From Cellulomonas iranensis NBRC 101100 = JCM 18110 (lineage in GTDB: Bacteria; Actinomycetota; Actinomycetes; Actinomycetales; Cellulomonadaceae): DNA of 58,256 bases. A model generated the notes under the pieces. That model searched no databases and was not told the DNA's origin. It worked only from the letters and a program-made list of their open reading frames with translations. This document shows, piece after piece, positions 24,627 to 33,263 of the stretch (position 1 is its first letter; the number at the start of each line of letters is the position of its first letter). The position numbers and the translations under genes were made by a program. The DNA lies in NCBI RefSeq assembly GCF_001552375.1, contig NZ_BCRB01000017.1, positions 1 through 58,256 on the forward strand, in the 5' to 3' direction.

Positions 24627-25544
24627 GTGCCGCGACCGGACGCTCCGAGCCGTCGGCGGCGTCTGCGCCCGGCCGTCGCCGCCGCCGCCGTCGTGTGCCT
24701 CGTACCGCTCGCGTCGTGCGCGCGGGCCGACGTCCCGGGCAGGTCCCCGTCCGTCCCCGCACCGGGCGTCGAGGCACCCGCCGCACCGTCGGGCACCGCC
24801 ACGCTCGACGTCCCGCTGCCGCCCGCCGGTGCGCCGTTCGAGTACCAGCTCGGCGGCGCGGACGAGCCGGACGCCGGCTCGGTCGCTGTCGCGCGCGACT
24901 CCACCGAGCAACCGGCCGGGCCGTACGCGATCTGCTACGTCAACGGGTTCCAGACCCAGCCCGGCGACACGGCCGCGGTGCTGCGCGACGAGCCCGACCT
25001 GGTGCTGCACGACGACGGCGAGCCCGTGGTCGACCCGGGGTGGCCCGACGAGGTGCTGTACGACCTGTCGACGCCTGACCTGCGGGCCCGGGTCGCGCAG
25101 CGCGTCGGCGCGTCGATCGACACGTGCGCCGCCAGCGGCTTCGACGCCGTGGAGGTCGACAACCTCGACTCGTTCACGCGCTCGCGCGGCCTGCTGACGC
25201 CCGACGACGCGCTCGCGCTTACGGCGCTGCTGGTCGAGCGGACCCACGCGCACGGCCTGGCGTACGCGCAGAAGAACACGCCCGACCTCGCGGAGGCGGT
25301 CCGGGCCCTCGGCGCCGACCTCGTGGTGTCCGAGGCGTGCGCGCAGTGGGACGAGTGCGGCGCGTACACGGCGGTGTACCCCGTGGTGCTGGACATCGAG
25401 TACGAGCGCGCGCCGTTCGAGCGTCTGTGCGCCGCGCAGTCCGACCCCGCGACGCACGACCCACGCCTGTCGGTGATCCTGCGCGACCACGACCTGGCCC
25501 CGCGCACCGACCCGGCCGCCGTCCACGAGACCTGCTCGCGGTGA
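24627..25544 (+). CDS. GH114-like (endo-alpha-1,4-polygalactosaminidase-type) lipoprotein
   Basis: A 305-residue exported protein. A basic N-terminus (PRPDAPSRRRRLR) leads into a hydrophobic core and the lipobox LASC (about Cys30). A Pro/Ala-rich linker follows. The catalytic domain begins around AICYVNGFQTQPGDTA and contains FDAVEVDNLDSF and DLVVSEACAQW, the Asp/Glu positions typical of the GH114 / TM1410-like barrel. Likely acts on an extracellular galactosaminogalactan-like polymer or a related glycan; the exact glycan is inferred. GTG start fits a leaderless mRNA. Confidence 0.75.
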   Translation: MPRPDAPSRRRRLRPAVAAAAVVCLVPLASCARADVPGRSPSVPAPGVEAPAAPSGTATLDVPLPPAGAPFEYQLGGADEPDAGSVAVARDSTEQPAGPYAICYVNGFQTQPGDTAAVLRDEPDLVLHDDGEPVVDPGWPDEVLYDLSTPDLRARVAQRVGASIDTCAASGFDAVEVDNLDSFTRSRGLLTPDDALALTALLVERTHAHGLAYAQKNTPDLAEAVRALGADLVVSEACAQWDECGAYTAVYPVVLDIEYERAPFERLCAAQSDPATHDPRLSVILRDHDLAPRTDPAAVHETCSR

Positions 25545-25666
25545 CCTCCGACGACGACACCCGCCGAGGAACCTGACGGGGTAGCACCGAGCACCTGTGA
25601 CGGACGACGGGTGCCGGACGCCGCACGCGGCGGGTGGGTGTCAGCCGGACGACGGAGGATGGGGGT

Positions 25667-27289
25667 GTGGACCGGGGAGGTGATCGCGCGCAGCGGCTCG
25701 AGGCGGGCGTGCGCGTGCGCGACGCCGCGACGGTCCTGCACCTCGACGCCGACGCGTTCTTCGCGGCCGTCGAGCAGCGCGACAAGCCGTCGCTGCGCGG
25801 GCGGCCCGTGCTCGTCGGGGGGGTCGGCGGGCGTGGGGTCGTGTCGACCGCGTCGTACGAGGCGCGGCGGGACGGCGCACGGTCCGCGATGCCCATGGCC
25901 CGGGCCCGCCGGCTCAGCCCGGCGGCGGCCGTGCTGGTGCCGCGGTTCGCGGCGTACTCGGCGTACTCGCAGGTCATCATGGGGGTGCTGCGCGAGCTGA
26001 CGCCCGCGGTCGAGCCGCTCTCGATCGACGAGGCGTTCGCCGACCTCGCGCTCGCCCCCGACGGCGTCCCCGAGCCCGAGGAGGCCGCGGCGTGGTTGCA
26101 GGCGCGCGTCGCGGAGCTCACGGGTCTGACGGTGTCCGTGGGCGTCGCGCGGTCCAAGCTCGTCGCGAAGATCGCGTCCGACCTGCGCAAACCCGGCGGC
26201 GTCGTCGTCGTGCGACCCGAGGACGAGGACGACGTGCTGCTGCCGCTCGACGTGCGCACCGTCCCCGGCGTCGGGCCCGCGACGCAGGGCGCGCTCGAAC
26301 GGCTGGGCGTGCGGACGGTCGCCGACCTGCGCCGCCAGCCCCTCGACACGCTGACGATGACGCTCGGCGAGGCGCACGGCACCGGGCTGTACCTGATGTC
26401 CCGCGGGCTCGACGACCGGCCCGTCGTCACGTCCACCGAGCGGAAGTCCGCGGGCGCCGAGCGCACGTTCGCGACCGACCTGCGGGGCCGCGACGTCGTG
26501 CTCGCGGCCGTCGACGACGTGGTCGACGAGGCGCTGCAACGGCTCGAGCGGCACGGCGGCGCCGCCCGCACGGTCGTCGCGAAGGTGCGCTACGCCGACT
26601 TCTCGACCGTGACCCGCTCGGTGACGTTCCCGTACCCCACGGCGTCCGACGCCGACCTGCGGGACGCCGCGCGACGGGCCGTGCTCGCGGCGGGCGTGGT
26701 CGAGCCCGTGCGCCTGCTCGGCGTCGCGTTCCACGCGCTGTCGGCGCACGCACAGCTCGCTCTCGACCTCGACGCGCACCTCTTCGACGCGCCCCGTCGC
26801 GCCGTGGTCGCCGAGCACGACCACGTCAGCGGCCGGCTCGCGGTCGCCGACCCGCCCGAGGTCGCGACGGCCGACAACCGTCCCACGGGTGTCGACGTCA
26901 CCGCCCCCGCCGACACCCCGGTCGACGACGCGACCACCGACCCGGTCACGAACCCCGACCTGCCCGACGTCACCGCCCTCGACGCTGCGGACGCCGCCGA
27001 CCGCGGGTCCGGGGCAGCCGTCGTCGGCCGCCCGCTGGGCCCGTCGCCCGTCGGACGCCCGCTCGACGAGACCAACGCCCGCCCCGGGCTCGACGTCGAG
27101 CACGCGACGCTCGGGCGCGGCTGGGTCGTGCACGTGCGGGGCCGCGAGGCGACCGTCCGCTTCGAGACCGCGACCACGGCACCGGCACGCTCGCGCGTGC
27201 TCGACCTCGACGCGGACCCGCTCGTGCTCGTCGAGCCCGTGGGCGTCACACCGCCGAGCGCCGTGCCCGCCGAGCTGCGTCCCGCCTGA
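25667..27289 (+). CDS. dinB: DNA polymerase IV (Y family), C-terminally extended
   Basis: A 540-residue translesion polymerase. HLDADAFFAAVEQRD carries the first metal Asp and LSIDEAFADL the second Asp/Glu. SVGVARSKLVAKIASDLRKP and the helix-hairpin-helix VPGVGPATQGALERLG follow, then the little-finger domain. From about residue 400 a Thr/Asp/Pro linker leads to a short conserved tail (LGRGWVVHVRGREATVRFET), an extension seen in actinobacterial DinB proteins. GTG at 25667 with GGAGG eight bases upstream was preferred over the more distal GTG at 25634. Its 3' end overlaps the convergent membrane-protein gene by 44 bases. Confidence 0.92.
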   Translation: MDRGGDRAQRLEAGVRVRDAATVLHLDADAFFAAVEQRDKPSLRGRPVLVGGVGGRGVVSTASYEARRDGARSAMPMARARRLSPAAAVLVPRFAAYSAYSQVIMGVLRELTPAVEPLSIDEAFADLALAPDGVPEPEEAAAWLQARVAELTGLTVSVGVARSKLVAKIASDLRKPGGVVVVRPEDEDDVLLPLDVRTVPGVGPATQGALERLGVRTVADLRRQPLDTLTMTLGEAHGTGLYLMSRGLDDRPVVTSTERKSAGAERTFATDLRGRDVVLAAVDDVVDEALQRLERHGGAARTVVAKVRYADFSTVTRSVTFPYPTASDADLRDAARRAVLAAGVVEPVRLLGVAFHALSAHAQLALDLDAHLFDAPRRAVVAEHDHVSGRLAVADPPEVATADNRPTGVDVTAPADTPVDDATTDPVTNPDLPDVTALDAADAADRGSGAAVVGRPLGPSPVGRPLDETNARPGLDVEHATLGRGWVVHVRGREATVRFETATTAPARSRVLDLDADPLVLVEPVGVTPPSAVPAELRPA

Positions 27290-27665
27290 ACTGCACGACC
27301 TTGCCGACGACGAGCCCGACGACCAGGCCGACGACGGCCTGGGCGACCCGCTGGTTGAGGCTCAGCCCCGCAGCCCCCGCGCTGAGCAGGGGCATGAGCC
27401 CGACGAGCAGCACGAACCCGCCGACGCACACGGCGCGGACGATCCGGTCGTCGCGACCCTTGCCCGGGTGGAGCGCGATCCCGATACCCGCGAGGACCCC
27501 GGCGGTCGCGATCCCGAACGGGGTCACCCACGTCGCTGCCAGCAGCACGACGGCGGCCGCCGTGCTGACCCACCAGCTGCGGTCCCGGTAGAAGGGCGTG
27601 GTGTCCTCACCGGTCCACGCGTCGGGGTCGACGGGGCGGGCGTGGGGCAGGTCTCCGGTGGCCAT
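27246..27665 (-). CDS. Membrane protein, hypothetical
   Basis: A 139-residue protein with about four hydrophobic segments (WWVSTAAAVVLLAATWV; GIATAGVLAGIGIAL; VGGFVLLVGLMPLLS; AVVGLVVGLVVGKVV) and a basic C-terminus. Start ATG at 27665 (a GTG at 27668 is just upstream). The 3' end overlaps dinB on the other strand. No function known to me. Confidence 0.7.
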   Translation of the reverse strand: MATGDLPHARPVDPDAWTGEDTTPFYRDRSWWVSTAAAVVLLAATWVTPFGIATAGVLAGIGIALHPGKGRDDRIVRAVCVGGFVLLVGLMPLLSAGAAGLSLNQRVAQAVVGLVVGLVVGKVVQFRRDAARRARRSAV

Positions 27666-27745
27666 CACCCGACCCTGCCAGAGTTCGTCGGCGCGCGGGC
27701 CCGGATCCGCGACCCGGCGTCGAGCCCGACGTCAGGCCCGCGTGG

Positions 27746-28510
27746 TCAGTCCCGCGCGGTCAGCACCAGCGGGCCGCGCTTCGTGATCGCGACCGTGTGC
27801 TCGGCGTGCGCGGCGGGGGAGCCGTCGGCGCTGCGGATGGTCCAGCCGTCGTCGTCGATCACGTAGCCGCTGCCGCCGGCCATGAACCACGGCTCGATGG
27901 CGATGACGAGGCCCGGCTTGAGGCGCGGGCCGGAGCCGGCGCGGCCGTCGTTGGGGACGTGCGGCTCCTCGTGCATGGTGCGGCCCACGCCGTGACCGCC
28001 GAAGTCGGTGTTGATGCCGTACCCGGCCTGCCGTCCGACGCGGCCGATCGCGGCGGACACGTCCCCCATGCGGGCGCCGGGCTGCGCGGCGGCGATGCCG
28101 GCCGCGAGCGCGCGCTCGGTCGTGTCGATGAGGCGCTGTGCCTCGGGCGTCGTCGTGCCGAGCTGGAACGTCAGCGCGGAGTCCGCGACCCAGCCCTCGA
28201 CGTCGCACGCGAAGTCGATGCTCAGGACGTCGCCGTCGGCGAGCACCCGGTCCGACGGCAGGCCGTGCAGCGCGTGGTCGTTGACCGACGTGCACAGCAC
28301 CCCCGGGTACGGCATGGCGCCGAAGCTCGGGTGGTAGCCGAGGTACACCGAGCGCGCCCCGGCCTCCTCGATGAGGCCGCGCGCGTGCGCGTCCAGGTCG
28401 TTCGTCGTCATGCCGACCTGGGCGTACGCGCGCAACGACGTGAGGACGTGCGCGACGAACCGCCCGGCGGGACGCATCTGCTCGATCTCGGCGGGGGTCT
28501 TGAGGGCCAC
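27746..28510 (-). CDS. map: Methionine aminopeptidase, type I
   Basis: A 254-residue enzyme. The five metal ligands are visible: SIDFACDVEGWVADSA (two Asp), GGHGVGRTMHEEP (His), VIAIEPW (Glu) and HAEHTVAI (Glu). KTPAEIEQMRPAGRFVAHVL is the normal N-terminus. GTG at 28510. Removes the initiator Met from new proteins. It is not next to the usual secY/adk/infA cluster, so it may be a second map copy. It lies behind a promoter, a 12-codon ORF and a three-stem RNA. Confidence 0.92.
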   Translation of the reverse strand: MALKTPAEIEQMRPAGRFVAHVLTSLRAYAQVGMTTNDLDAHARGLIEEAGARSVYLGYHPSFGAMPYPGVLCTSVNDHALHGLPSDRVLADGDVLSIDFACDVEGWVADSALTFQLGTTTPEAQRLIDTTERALAAGIAAAQPGARMGDVSAAIGRVGRQAGYGINTDFGGHGVGRTMHEEPHVPNDGRAGSGPRLKPGLVIAIEPWFMAGGSGYVIDDDGWTIRSADGSPAAHAEHTVAITKRGPLVLTARD

Positions 28511-28547
28511 GCCCCCAGCCTGCCACCGCCGGTGTGCGGGCAGGGAA

Positions 28548-28615
28548 CAGCCCGTGGGCCGGAACCCCTGACGGGGCCCTGCCGCGAGGGACGAGGTCGC
28601 GGCTCCCACGGGCTG
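28548..28615 (-). ncRNA. Candidate three-way-junction RNA in the map 5' region
   Basis: CAGCCCGTGGG (28548-28558) pairs perfectly with CCCACGGGCTG (28605-28615). Inside are two more stems: CCCC/GGGG around 28565-28576 and GCCGCGA (28581-28587) with TCGCGGC (28597-28603). It is between the leader ORF and map, on the transcribed strand, and 37 bases from the map start. No T-run follows. It may be an attenuator, a metabolite-sensing RNA or an mRNA stabiliser; no known class is recognised. Confidence 0.5.
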
Positions 28616-28704
28616 CGGTGACTGCGGGGATTCGCTGCCGCCCGTGCCGGGTGGTCCGGCGGGGCACCTGCGGATCTTCGCGGTCCGTCCGATGTCTCGG
28701 GCGG

Positions 28705-28743
28705 CTAGCGGGCAGCCACCTCACGCGTCCGGAAGTACTTCAT
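28705..28743 (-). CDS. 12-codon leader ORF upstream of map
   Basis: ATG at 28743 begins MKYFRTREVAAR and ends at TAG (28705-28707). GGAGGTGG lies at good spacing before the ATG. It sits directly under a strong-looking promoter and before the structured RNA ahead of map. The placement is that of a regulatory leader peptide. The residues are not a run of one amino acid, so simple amino-acid attenuation is not obvious; sensing of translation initiation or N-terminal Met processing is speculative. A short free-standing peptide is also possible. Confidence 0.5.
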   Translation of the reverse strand: MKYFRTREVAAR

Positions 28744-28775
28744 GTCTCGGACCACCTCCTCTCCGTGTACCGACG

Positions 28776-28804
28776 ACGCTACGCCGCGTCCGCGGGGCCG
28801 CCAA
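28776..28804 (-). promoter_or_regulatory. Promoter for the leader ORF and map
   Basis: On the leftward strand TTGGCG (28804-28799) is followed after exactly 17 bases by TAGCGT (28781-28776), about 33 bases before the leader ATG. This is among the best-matched promoter pairs in the window. Confidence 0.6.
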
Positions 28805-28834
28805 CGGGTTTTCCGGGCTTTCGGGCACGGCGGC

Positions 28835-30118
28835 TCAGGGGGTCGTCGCGCGACGACGCAGCAGCCCGCGCACGACGACGCCGACGGCGACGACGCCCAG
28901 CGCCGTGACCAGCGCGGACGGCGGCAGCGTGACGACGAGCAGGAGGCAGCCCACCAGCCCGGCTACCGGCAGGACGCGCACCGACCACACCGTGGTCGCC
29001 CCGCGCCGCGCCGGCGGGCCGCGCCACGTGCGGCCGCGCAGCACCGCGACGTGCGCGACGGCGTAGTACAGCAGCACGCCCGCCGACGAGAACCCGATCG
29101 CGCCGCGCAGGTCGAGCAGTGCGACGAGCACGGCGACGACCAGCCCGACCGTGACGGTCGCGCGCGCGGGCGTCGCCCGGCCGGGTGCGACGGCCGCGAG
29201 CCACCCGGGCAGGTCGTGCTCGCGCGCCATGGCCAGCGTGGTCCGTCCGACCCCCGCGAGCAGCGCCAGCAGCGCGCCGAGGCTGCCGGCGGCGGCGCCG
29301 ACCCGCACGACCGGTGCGGCGGCGTCCCACCCGGCGGCCGCGACCACGTCCGCGAGCGGGGCGCGCGAGGCCGCGAGCGCGTCGGCGCCCAGGGCGTGCA
29401 GCACGACCGCACCCAGCACGGCGTAGACCGCGAGGACGGTCACCAGCGCGACGGCGACGGCGCGCGGGATGGTGCGGGCCGGGTCGCGCACCTCCTCGCC
29501 GAGCGTCGCGACGCGCGCGTACCCCGCGAACGCGAAGAACAGCAGCCCCGCGGCCTGGAGCACGCCGAGGGGCCCCGCCACGAGCACGTCGGCCACGGGC
29601 GGCAGGCCCGCGGGGGCGTCGACGCCGACACCTGCGGCCACCACGGTCGCGAGGGCCACGAGCACGACGACGACGAGCACGCGCGCGACCCGTGCCGTGC
29701 GCGTCACCCCCAGCAGGTCGACCGCGACGAGCAGCAGCACGGCGCCCACCGCGACGGGCCGCTGCCACGCGGACGGCGCGGCGTACGCGGCGAACGTGAG
29801 CGCCATCGCCGCGCAGGACGCGGTCTTGCCGACGACGAACGACCACCCCGCGACGAACCCCCACCACGGTCCGACCTCGGCACGCCCGTACGCGTAGACG
29901 CCGCCCGCGACGGGGTGCACGGCCGCGAGCCGCGCCGTCGACGTGGCGTTGGCCCACGCGACCGCGCCCGCCACCACCAGGCCCACGAGCAGCCCCGCAC
30001 CCGCCGCCTGCGCGGCCGGCGCCCACACGCCGAACACGCCGGCACCGAGCATCGCCGCGAGCCCGATCACGACCGCGTCGGTGAGGCCGAGTCGGCGCGC
30101 GAGGGCGGGGCTGGTCAC
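28835..30118 (-). CDS. APC-superfamily amino-acid/amine permease
   Basis: A 427-residue transporter with about 12 hydrophobic segments. The N-terminal GLAAMLGAGVFGVWAPAAQA is the unwound-helix-1 motif of APC carriers; HPVAGGVYAYGRAEVGPW is the helix-3 region and FFAFAGYARVATLGEEVRDP the helix-6 to loop motif. GTG at 30118. The leftward map unit follows after a separate promoter. Substrate is unknown, probably amino acid or polyamine. Confidence 0.85.
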   Translation of the reverse strand: MTSPALARRLGLTDAVVIGLAAMLGAGVFGVWAPAAQAAGAGLLVGLVVAGAVAWANATSTARLAAVHPVAGGVYAYGRAEVGPWWGFVAGWSFVVGKTASCAAMALTFAAYAAPSAWQRPVAVGAVLLLVAVDLLGVTRTARVARVLVVVVLVALATVVAAGVGVDAPAGLPPVADVLVAGPLGVLQAAGLLFFAFAGYARVATLGEEVRDPARTIPRAVAVALVTVLAVYAVLGAVVLHALGADALAASRAPLADVVAAAGWDAAAPVVRVGAAAGSLGALLALLAGVGRTTLAMAREHDLPGWLAAVAPGRATPARATVTVGLVVAVLVALLDLRGAIGFSSAGVLLYYAVAHVAVLRGRTWRGPPARRGATTVWSVRVLPVAGLVGCLLLVVTLPPSALVTALGVVAVGVVVRGLLRRRATTP

Positions 30119-30236
30119 GCGCGCACGGTAGGGCACGCGGGTGGCCGCCGCGCCGCGGGACGGTGAACCCCGGTGGTCGGGCGACGCGGCGGCGCCGGCC
30201 GCGGGCGGCTGCGACGCGCAGCGTCGAGGCCCGGCG

Positions 30237-30836
30237 TCAGCCCGCGAGCTTCTCCGCGACGGAGATCGCGCGCTGCGCGAGGTGGTCGAGCGCGTCGAGC
30301 TGCGCGTCGCCGAGCGGTGCGTCGTTGTCGGGGCCGGTGACGTGCGAGACGCCGTACGGGTTGCCGTCGGCGAACTTCAGCGGGTCGGTGTAGCCGGGCG
30401 CGACGACGATCCCGCCCCAGTGCATGACGGCGGTGTGGATCGACAGCAGGGTCTCCTCCTGGCCGCCGTGCGCCGTCTGCGTCGCGGTGAAGGCCGAGTA
30501 CACCTTGTCGGCGAGCTTCCCCTCGGCCCACAGCGGCCCGAGCGTGTCGACGAACTGCTGGAACTGGCTGGTGACGTTGCCGAACCGGGTGGGGCTGCCG
30601 AGCAGCACGACGTCGGCCCACACGAGGTCGTCGGGGGTCGCGACGGGCTCGTCGGCGGTCGCGTCGACGTGCGCGCGCCACGCCGGGTTCGCGTCGATCG
30701 CCTCGGTGGGCGCGATCTCCTTGACGTGCCGGCGCCGCACCTGCGCACCGGCCGCGGTCGCGGCCTGCTCGAGGCGCTCGGCCATGGCCTGGACGGTCCC
30801 GCTGGCGGAGTAGTAGACGATCGCGACGTTGACCAC
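30237..30836 (-). CDS. wrbA: WrbA-type NAD(P)H:quinone oxidoreductase
   Basis: A 199-residue flavodoxin-fold protein. VAIVYYSASGTVQAMAERLE is the FMN phosphate loop, and GSPTRFGNVTSQFQQFVD and GGQEETLLSIHTAVMHWG are the conserved FMN/active-site regions of the WrbA family. GTG at 30836 with GAAGGAG upstream. Two-electron quinone reduction for redox protection is the expected role. Confidence 0.9.
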   Translation of the reverse strand: MVNVAIVYYSASGTVQAMAERLEQAATAAGAQVRRRHVKEIAPTEAIDANPAWRAHVDATADEPVATPDDLVWADVVLLGSPTRFGNVTSQFQQFVDTLGPLWAEGKLADKVYSAFTATQTAHGGQEETLLSIHTAVMHWGGIVVAPGYTDPLKFADGNPYGVSHVTGPDNDAPLGDAQLDALDHLAQRAISVAEKLAG

Positions 30837-30952
30837 GGAGCAGCTCCTTCTCGACGGCTGGCGGTCCACCGATCCTCACCCGCCCCCGGTGCCCACGCAC
30901 CTCGACCCCCACCGGCCGCGGCACGCACCCGCCGAGCGCGGCAGAGGCACGT

Positions 30953-31002
30953 CGAGCGCGGCACTCGTGGGTACCGCACTCGACGCACGAGTACCGCGCT
31001 CG
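30953..31002. terminator. Long hairpin downstream of the LysR gene
   Basis: CGAGCGCGGCACTCGTG pairs with CACGAGTACCGCGCTCG, a 17-bp stem with one G-T wobble or mismatch. It lies about 70 bases after the leftward LysR stop, ahead of the wrbA gene. A direct copy of CGAGCGCGGCA occurs at about 30933. Confidence 0.6.
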
Positions 31003-31070
31003 CCGAAGTGAGCGGGTGGGCGGGGGCCGGCGGGGCAGGAGCGGACCGGGGGTAGGTGGGCGACGGCGGG

Positions 31071-31973
31071 TCAGGCGAGGTCGAGGGCGGACGCGGACGC
31101 GAGCAGCTCGTCGACGACCGCGGCGACGGTGGGACGGGGCTCGTGCCGGGTCGCGCGGTGGCGTGCGACGAGGCGGCGCGAGCCGAGCCCGGGGACGGTC
31201 GCGACGGTGACACCCTCGGGCAGGTCGCCCTGCAGCGCGAGCGCGGGCAGCATGCCGATGCCCTGCCCGGCGGCGACGAGCGCGAGCGCGACGTCGAAGT
31301 CGTAGTAGACGTGCCGCGTGGTGAGCGTGCCGACCTGCGCCGCGACGCGGGCGAGCGCGCGGGCCGCGGCGGTGCCCGGCTCGGACTCGAGCCAGGTCGC
31401 GCCCGCGAGGTCGGACAGCTGCGTGGGGACGGCGACCTGCGGGGGCAGCACGACGCGCCAGGGCTCCTCGAGCAGCACGACGTCGCGCTGCCCGCGGGGC
31501 GTGTGGGTGTCAGCGTCCTCGTCGCGCTCGATGAGCACGACGTCCGCGTCGCCCTCGCGCAGACGGCGCAGCGCGTCGGTCGCGTCACGCTCCTCGACGA
31601 CCAGGTCGACGCCGGGGTGGTGCTCGGCGAGGGTCGCGAGCGCGGGTGCGACGACGGCCCGCAGCGCGGTCTGGAAGCCGGTGACGGTGACCCGGCCGGC
31701 GAGCTCGCCGCCGAGCGCGGCGAGCGCCTTGCGGGCCTCGACGAGCTCGCCCTCGATGCGTTCGGCGGCGTCGGCGAGCACGCGCCCGGCGGCGGTGAGC
31801 GTCGCGCCGCGGGGTCCGCGGTCGAGCACGGCGACGCCCTCCTCGGCCTCGAGCCGGGCGATCTGCTGGGACACCGCCGACGGTGTCACGTGCAGCACGT
31901 CGGCGGCCGCGAGGACCCCGCCGGCACGGTGCACGGCGAGGAGGACGGCGAGGCGGCGGGGGTCGGTCGTCAC
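31071..31973 (-). CDS. LysR-family transcriptional regulator
   Basis: A 300-residue regulator. The N-terminal winged helix is visible (LAVLLAVHRAGGVLAAADVL; VTPSAVSQQIARLEAEEG), then the effector-binding domain (GELAGRVTVTGFQTALRAVV). GTG at 31973 lies beside a LysR box; a small membrane-protein gene runs the other way. Control of that gene and of itself is likely. Confidence 0.88.
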   Translation of the reverse strand: MTTDPRRLAVLLAVHRAGGVLAAADVLHVTPSAVSQQIARLEAEEGVAVLDRGPRGATLTAAGRVLADAAERIEGELVEARKALAALGGELAGRVTVTGFQTALRAVVAPALATLAEHHPGVDLVVEERDATDALRRLREGDADVVLIERDEDADTHTPRGQRDVVLLEEPWRVVLPPQVAVPTQLSDLAGATWLESEPGTAAARALARVAAQVGTLTTRHVYYDFDVALALVAAGQGIGMLPALALQGDLPEGVTVATVPGLGSRRLVARHRATRHEPRPTVAAVVDELLASASALDLA

Positions 31974-31985
31974 ACCGTCAGAGTA

Positions 31986-32002
31986 GTTCAGTTCCACTGA
32001 AC
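31986..32002. promoter_or_regulatory. LysR box
   Basis: GTTCAGT-TCC-ACTGAAC is a perfect inverted repeat with the T-N11-A layout. A second half-site GCTGAAC with AGTTC occurs at about 32017-32034, as is usual for the activation site. Confidence 0.7.
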
Positions 32003-32128
32003 CCCTGGTGCAGTCCAGTTCGATTGTGCTGAACCCCGGAGAGCCCCACACTGGAGTCACCGCGCGGGCCACGGCCACGCCGACCACGCGGTTCCCCCAC
32101 CCCTCTGCTCGTTGCTCGGAGTACGCCC

Positions 32129-32473
32129 GTGTCCGCATTCGTCACCGCGCTCGGCTGGCTCGGCGCGGTCACGTGCCTCGTCGCCTACGTCCTCGTCACG
32201 CGCGGCACCTGGGCACCGTCCTCCGGCCGCTACCAGCTCGCCAACGTCGTGTCCGGCGCCCTCATGGGCACGGTCGCGGCCGCGAGCGGCGTGTGGCCGT
32301 CGTTCGTCACCAACCTCGTGTGGGGCGTCGTCGGACTGCACGCCGTGGTGGTCGCGCTGCGGCGGCGCGCGCGCCGGCGGGCGGAGGCGCGGGACGCCGT
32401 CGTGACGCTGCCGGCCGCGGCCCCCGCGACCCTCACGCCGGCGGTACCCGTGGTCGTCGACCTCGCCGCCTGA
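32129..32473 (+). CDS. Small membrane protein, CBU_0592-like
   Basis: A 114-residue protein with about three membrane helices (FVTALGWLGAVTCLVAYVLV; QLANVVSGALMGTVAAAS; LVWGVVGLHAVVVALRR) followed by a basic and Ala/Pro-rich tail. It matches the size and pattern of the CBU_0592 small-membrane-protein group. GTG at 32129. Divergent from LysR, so probably its target. Function unknown. Confidence 0.65.
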   Translation: MSAFVTALGWLGAVTCLVAYVLVTRGTWAPSSGRYQLANVVSGALMGTVAAASGVWPSFVTNLVWGVVGLHAVVVALRRRARRRAEARDAVVTLPAAAPATLTPAVPVVVDLAA

Positions 32474-32524
32474 CGCCGACGCACCACGCCGCCGACCCGA
32501 CGCGGCCGCGACCCGCGTCGGACG

Positions 32525-33166
32525 TCAGCCGCTCGTGACCGCCACGGCGGCCGCGCGCTCGGACGCCGTCGGGCGCCACATCGCCATGGGGGCGGCGCCC
32601 GCGAGGCCGCGGACGGGCGCGACGTCGACGAACCCGTGGCGCCGGTAGAGGCGCCGGTTCCGCTCGGTCGACGACTCGAGGTACGCGGGCACGTCGCGCG
32701 CGTCGGCGTGCGCGAGCCGTGCGCCCAGCAGCGCGGCGCCGACGCCGAGGCCGCGGGCGGCGCCGGTCACGCCGATCCACTCGAGGTACCAGTGCGGGCG
32801 CCGGGGGCGGTGGCGGTCCATGACGCGCTTGGCGTGCGCGGCCCGCAGCAGGCCCGTCGGTCCGCCCGCGCGCAGCAGGCGGGGCAGCCGGGCCGCGAGC
32901 CGCGCCGTGCTGACGGGCGCGCCGGGCGCCTCCCAGCACGCGACGCCGAGCACGTCGGGGTCGCCCGTGCGGCGCGCGAGGTCGACCGTCCCGTCGGCGA
33001 CGGCCGGCGCCAGCAGCGCGGTGAGCAGGTGCCGCAGGCGCGCGTCCCGGTCGTCGGGCGCCCCGCCGACGACCACCGCCATCACGGGGTCGGTGACGAA
33101 GACGTCGGCGAGCAGGTCGACGGCGGCGGGCAGGTCGCCGGGTGCGGCGGGGGCGATGACGATCAC
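32525..33166 (-). CDS. GNAT-family N-acetyltransferase
   Basis: A 213-residue acetyltransferase. WYLEWIGVTGAARGLGVGAA is the acetyl-CoA-binding motif A, and YLESSTERNRRLYRRHGF the motif B. GTG at 33166 has AGGAGG upstream. It is divergent from a TetR gene with a palindromic operator between them; this hints that the acetyltransferase removes or modifies the compound sensed by the TetR protein. Confidence 0.85.
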   Translation of the reverse strand: MIVIAPAAPGDLPAAVDLLADVFVTDPVMAVVVGGAPDDRDARLRHLLTALLAPAVADGTVDLARRTGDPDVLGVACWEAPGAPVSTARLAARLPRLLRAGGPTGLLRAAHAKRVMDRHRPRRPHWYLEWIGVTGAARGLGVGAALLGARLAHADARDVPAYLESSTERNRRLYRRHGFVDVAPVRGLAGAAPMAMWRPTASERAAAVAVTSG

Positions 33167-33212
33167 GGGTCCTCCTCGTGCCGGGCGCTGCGGAACCTCA
33201 CCGTACGTCGAT

Positions 33213-33230
33213 CTTGGCCATATGACCAAG
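33213..33230. promoter_or_regulatory. TetR-type operator
   Basis: CTTGGCCATATGACCAAG is an 18-bp palindrome with a single mismatched pair, centred on CATATG. A further GGCCAAGAT at 33238-33246 forms a wider repeat with ATCTTGGCC (33211-33219). It covers the shared GNAT/TetR promoter region. Confidence 0.7.
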
Positions 33231-33263
33231 TCGTGCGGCCAAGATTCTCGGTACGCTCACGGG

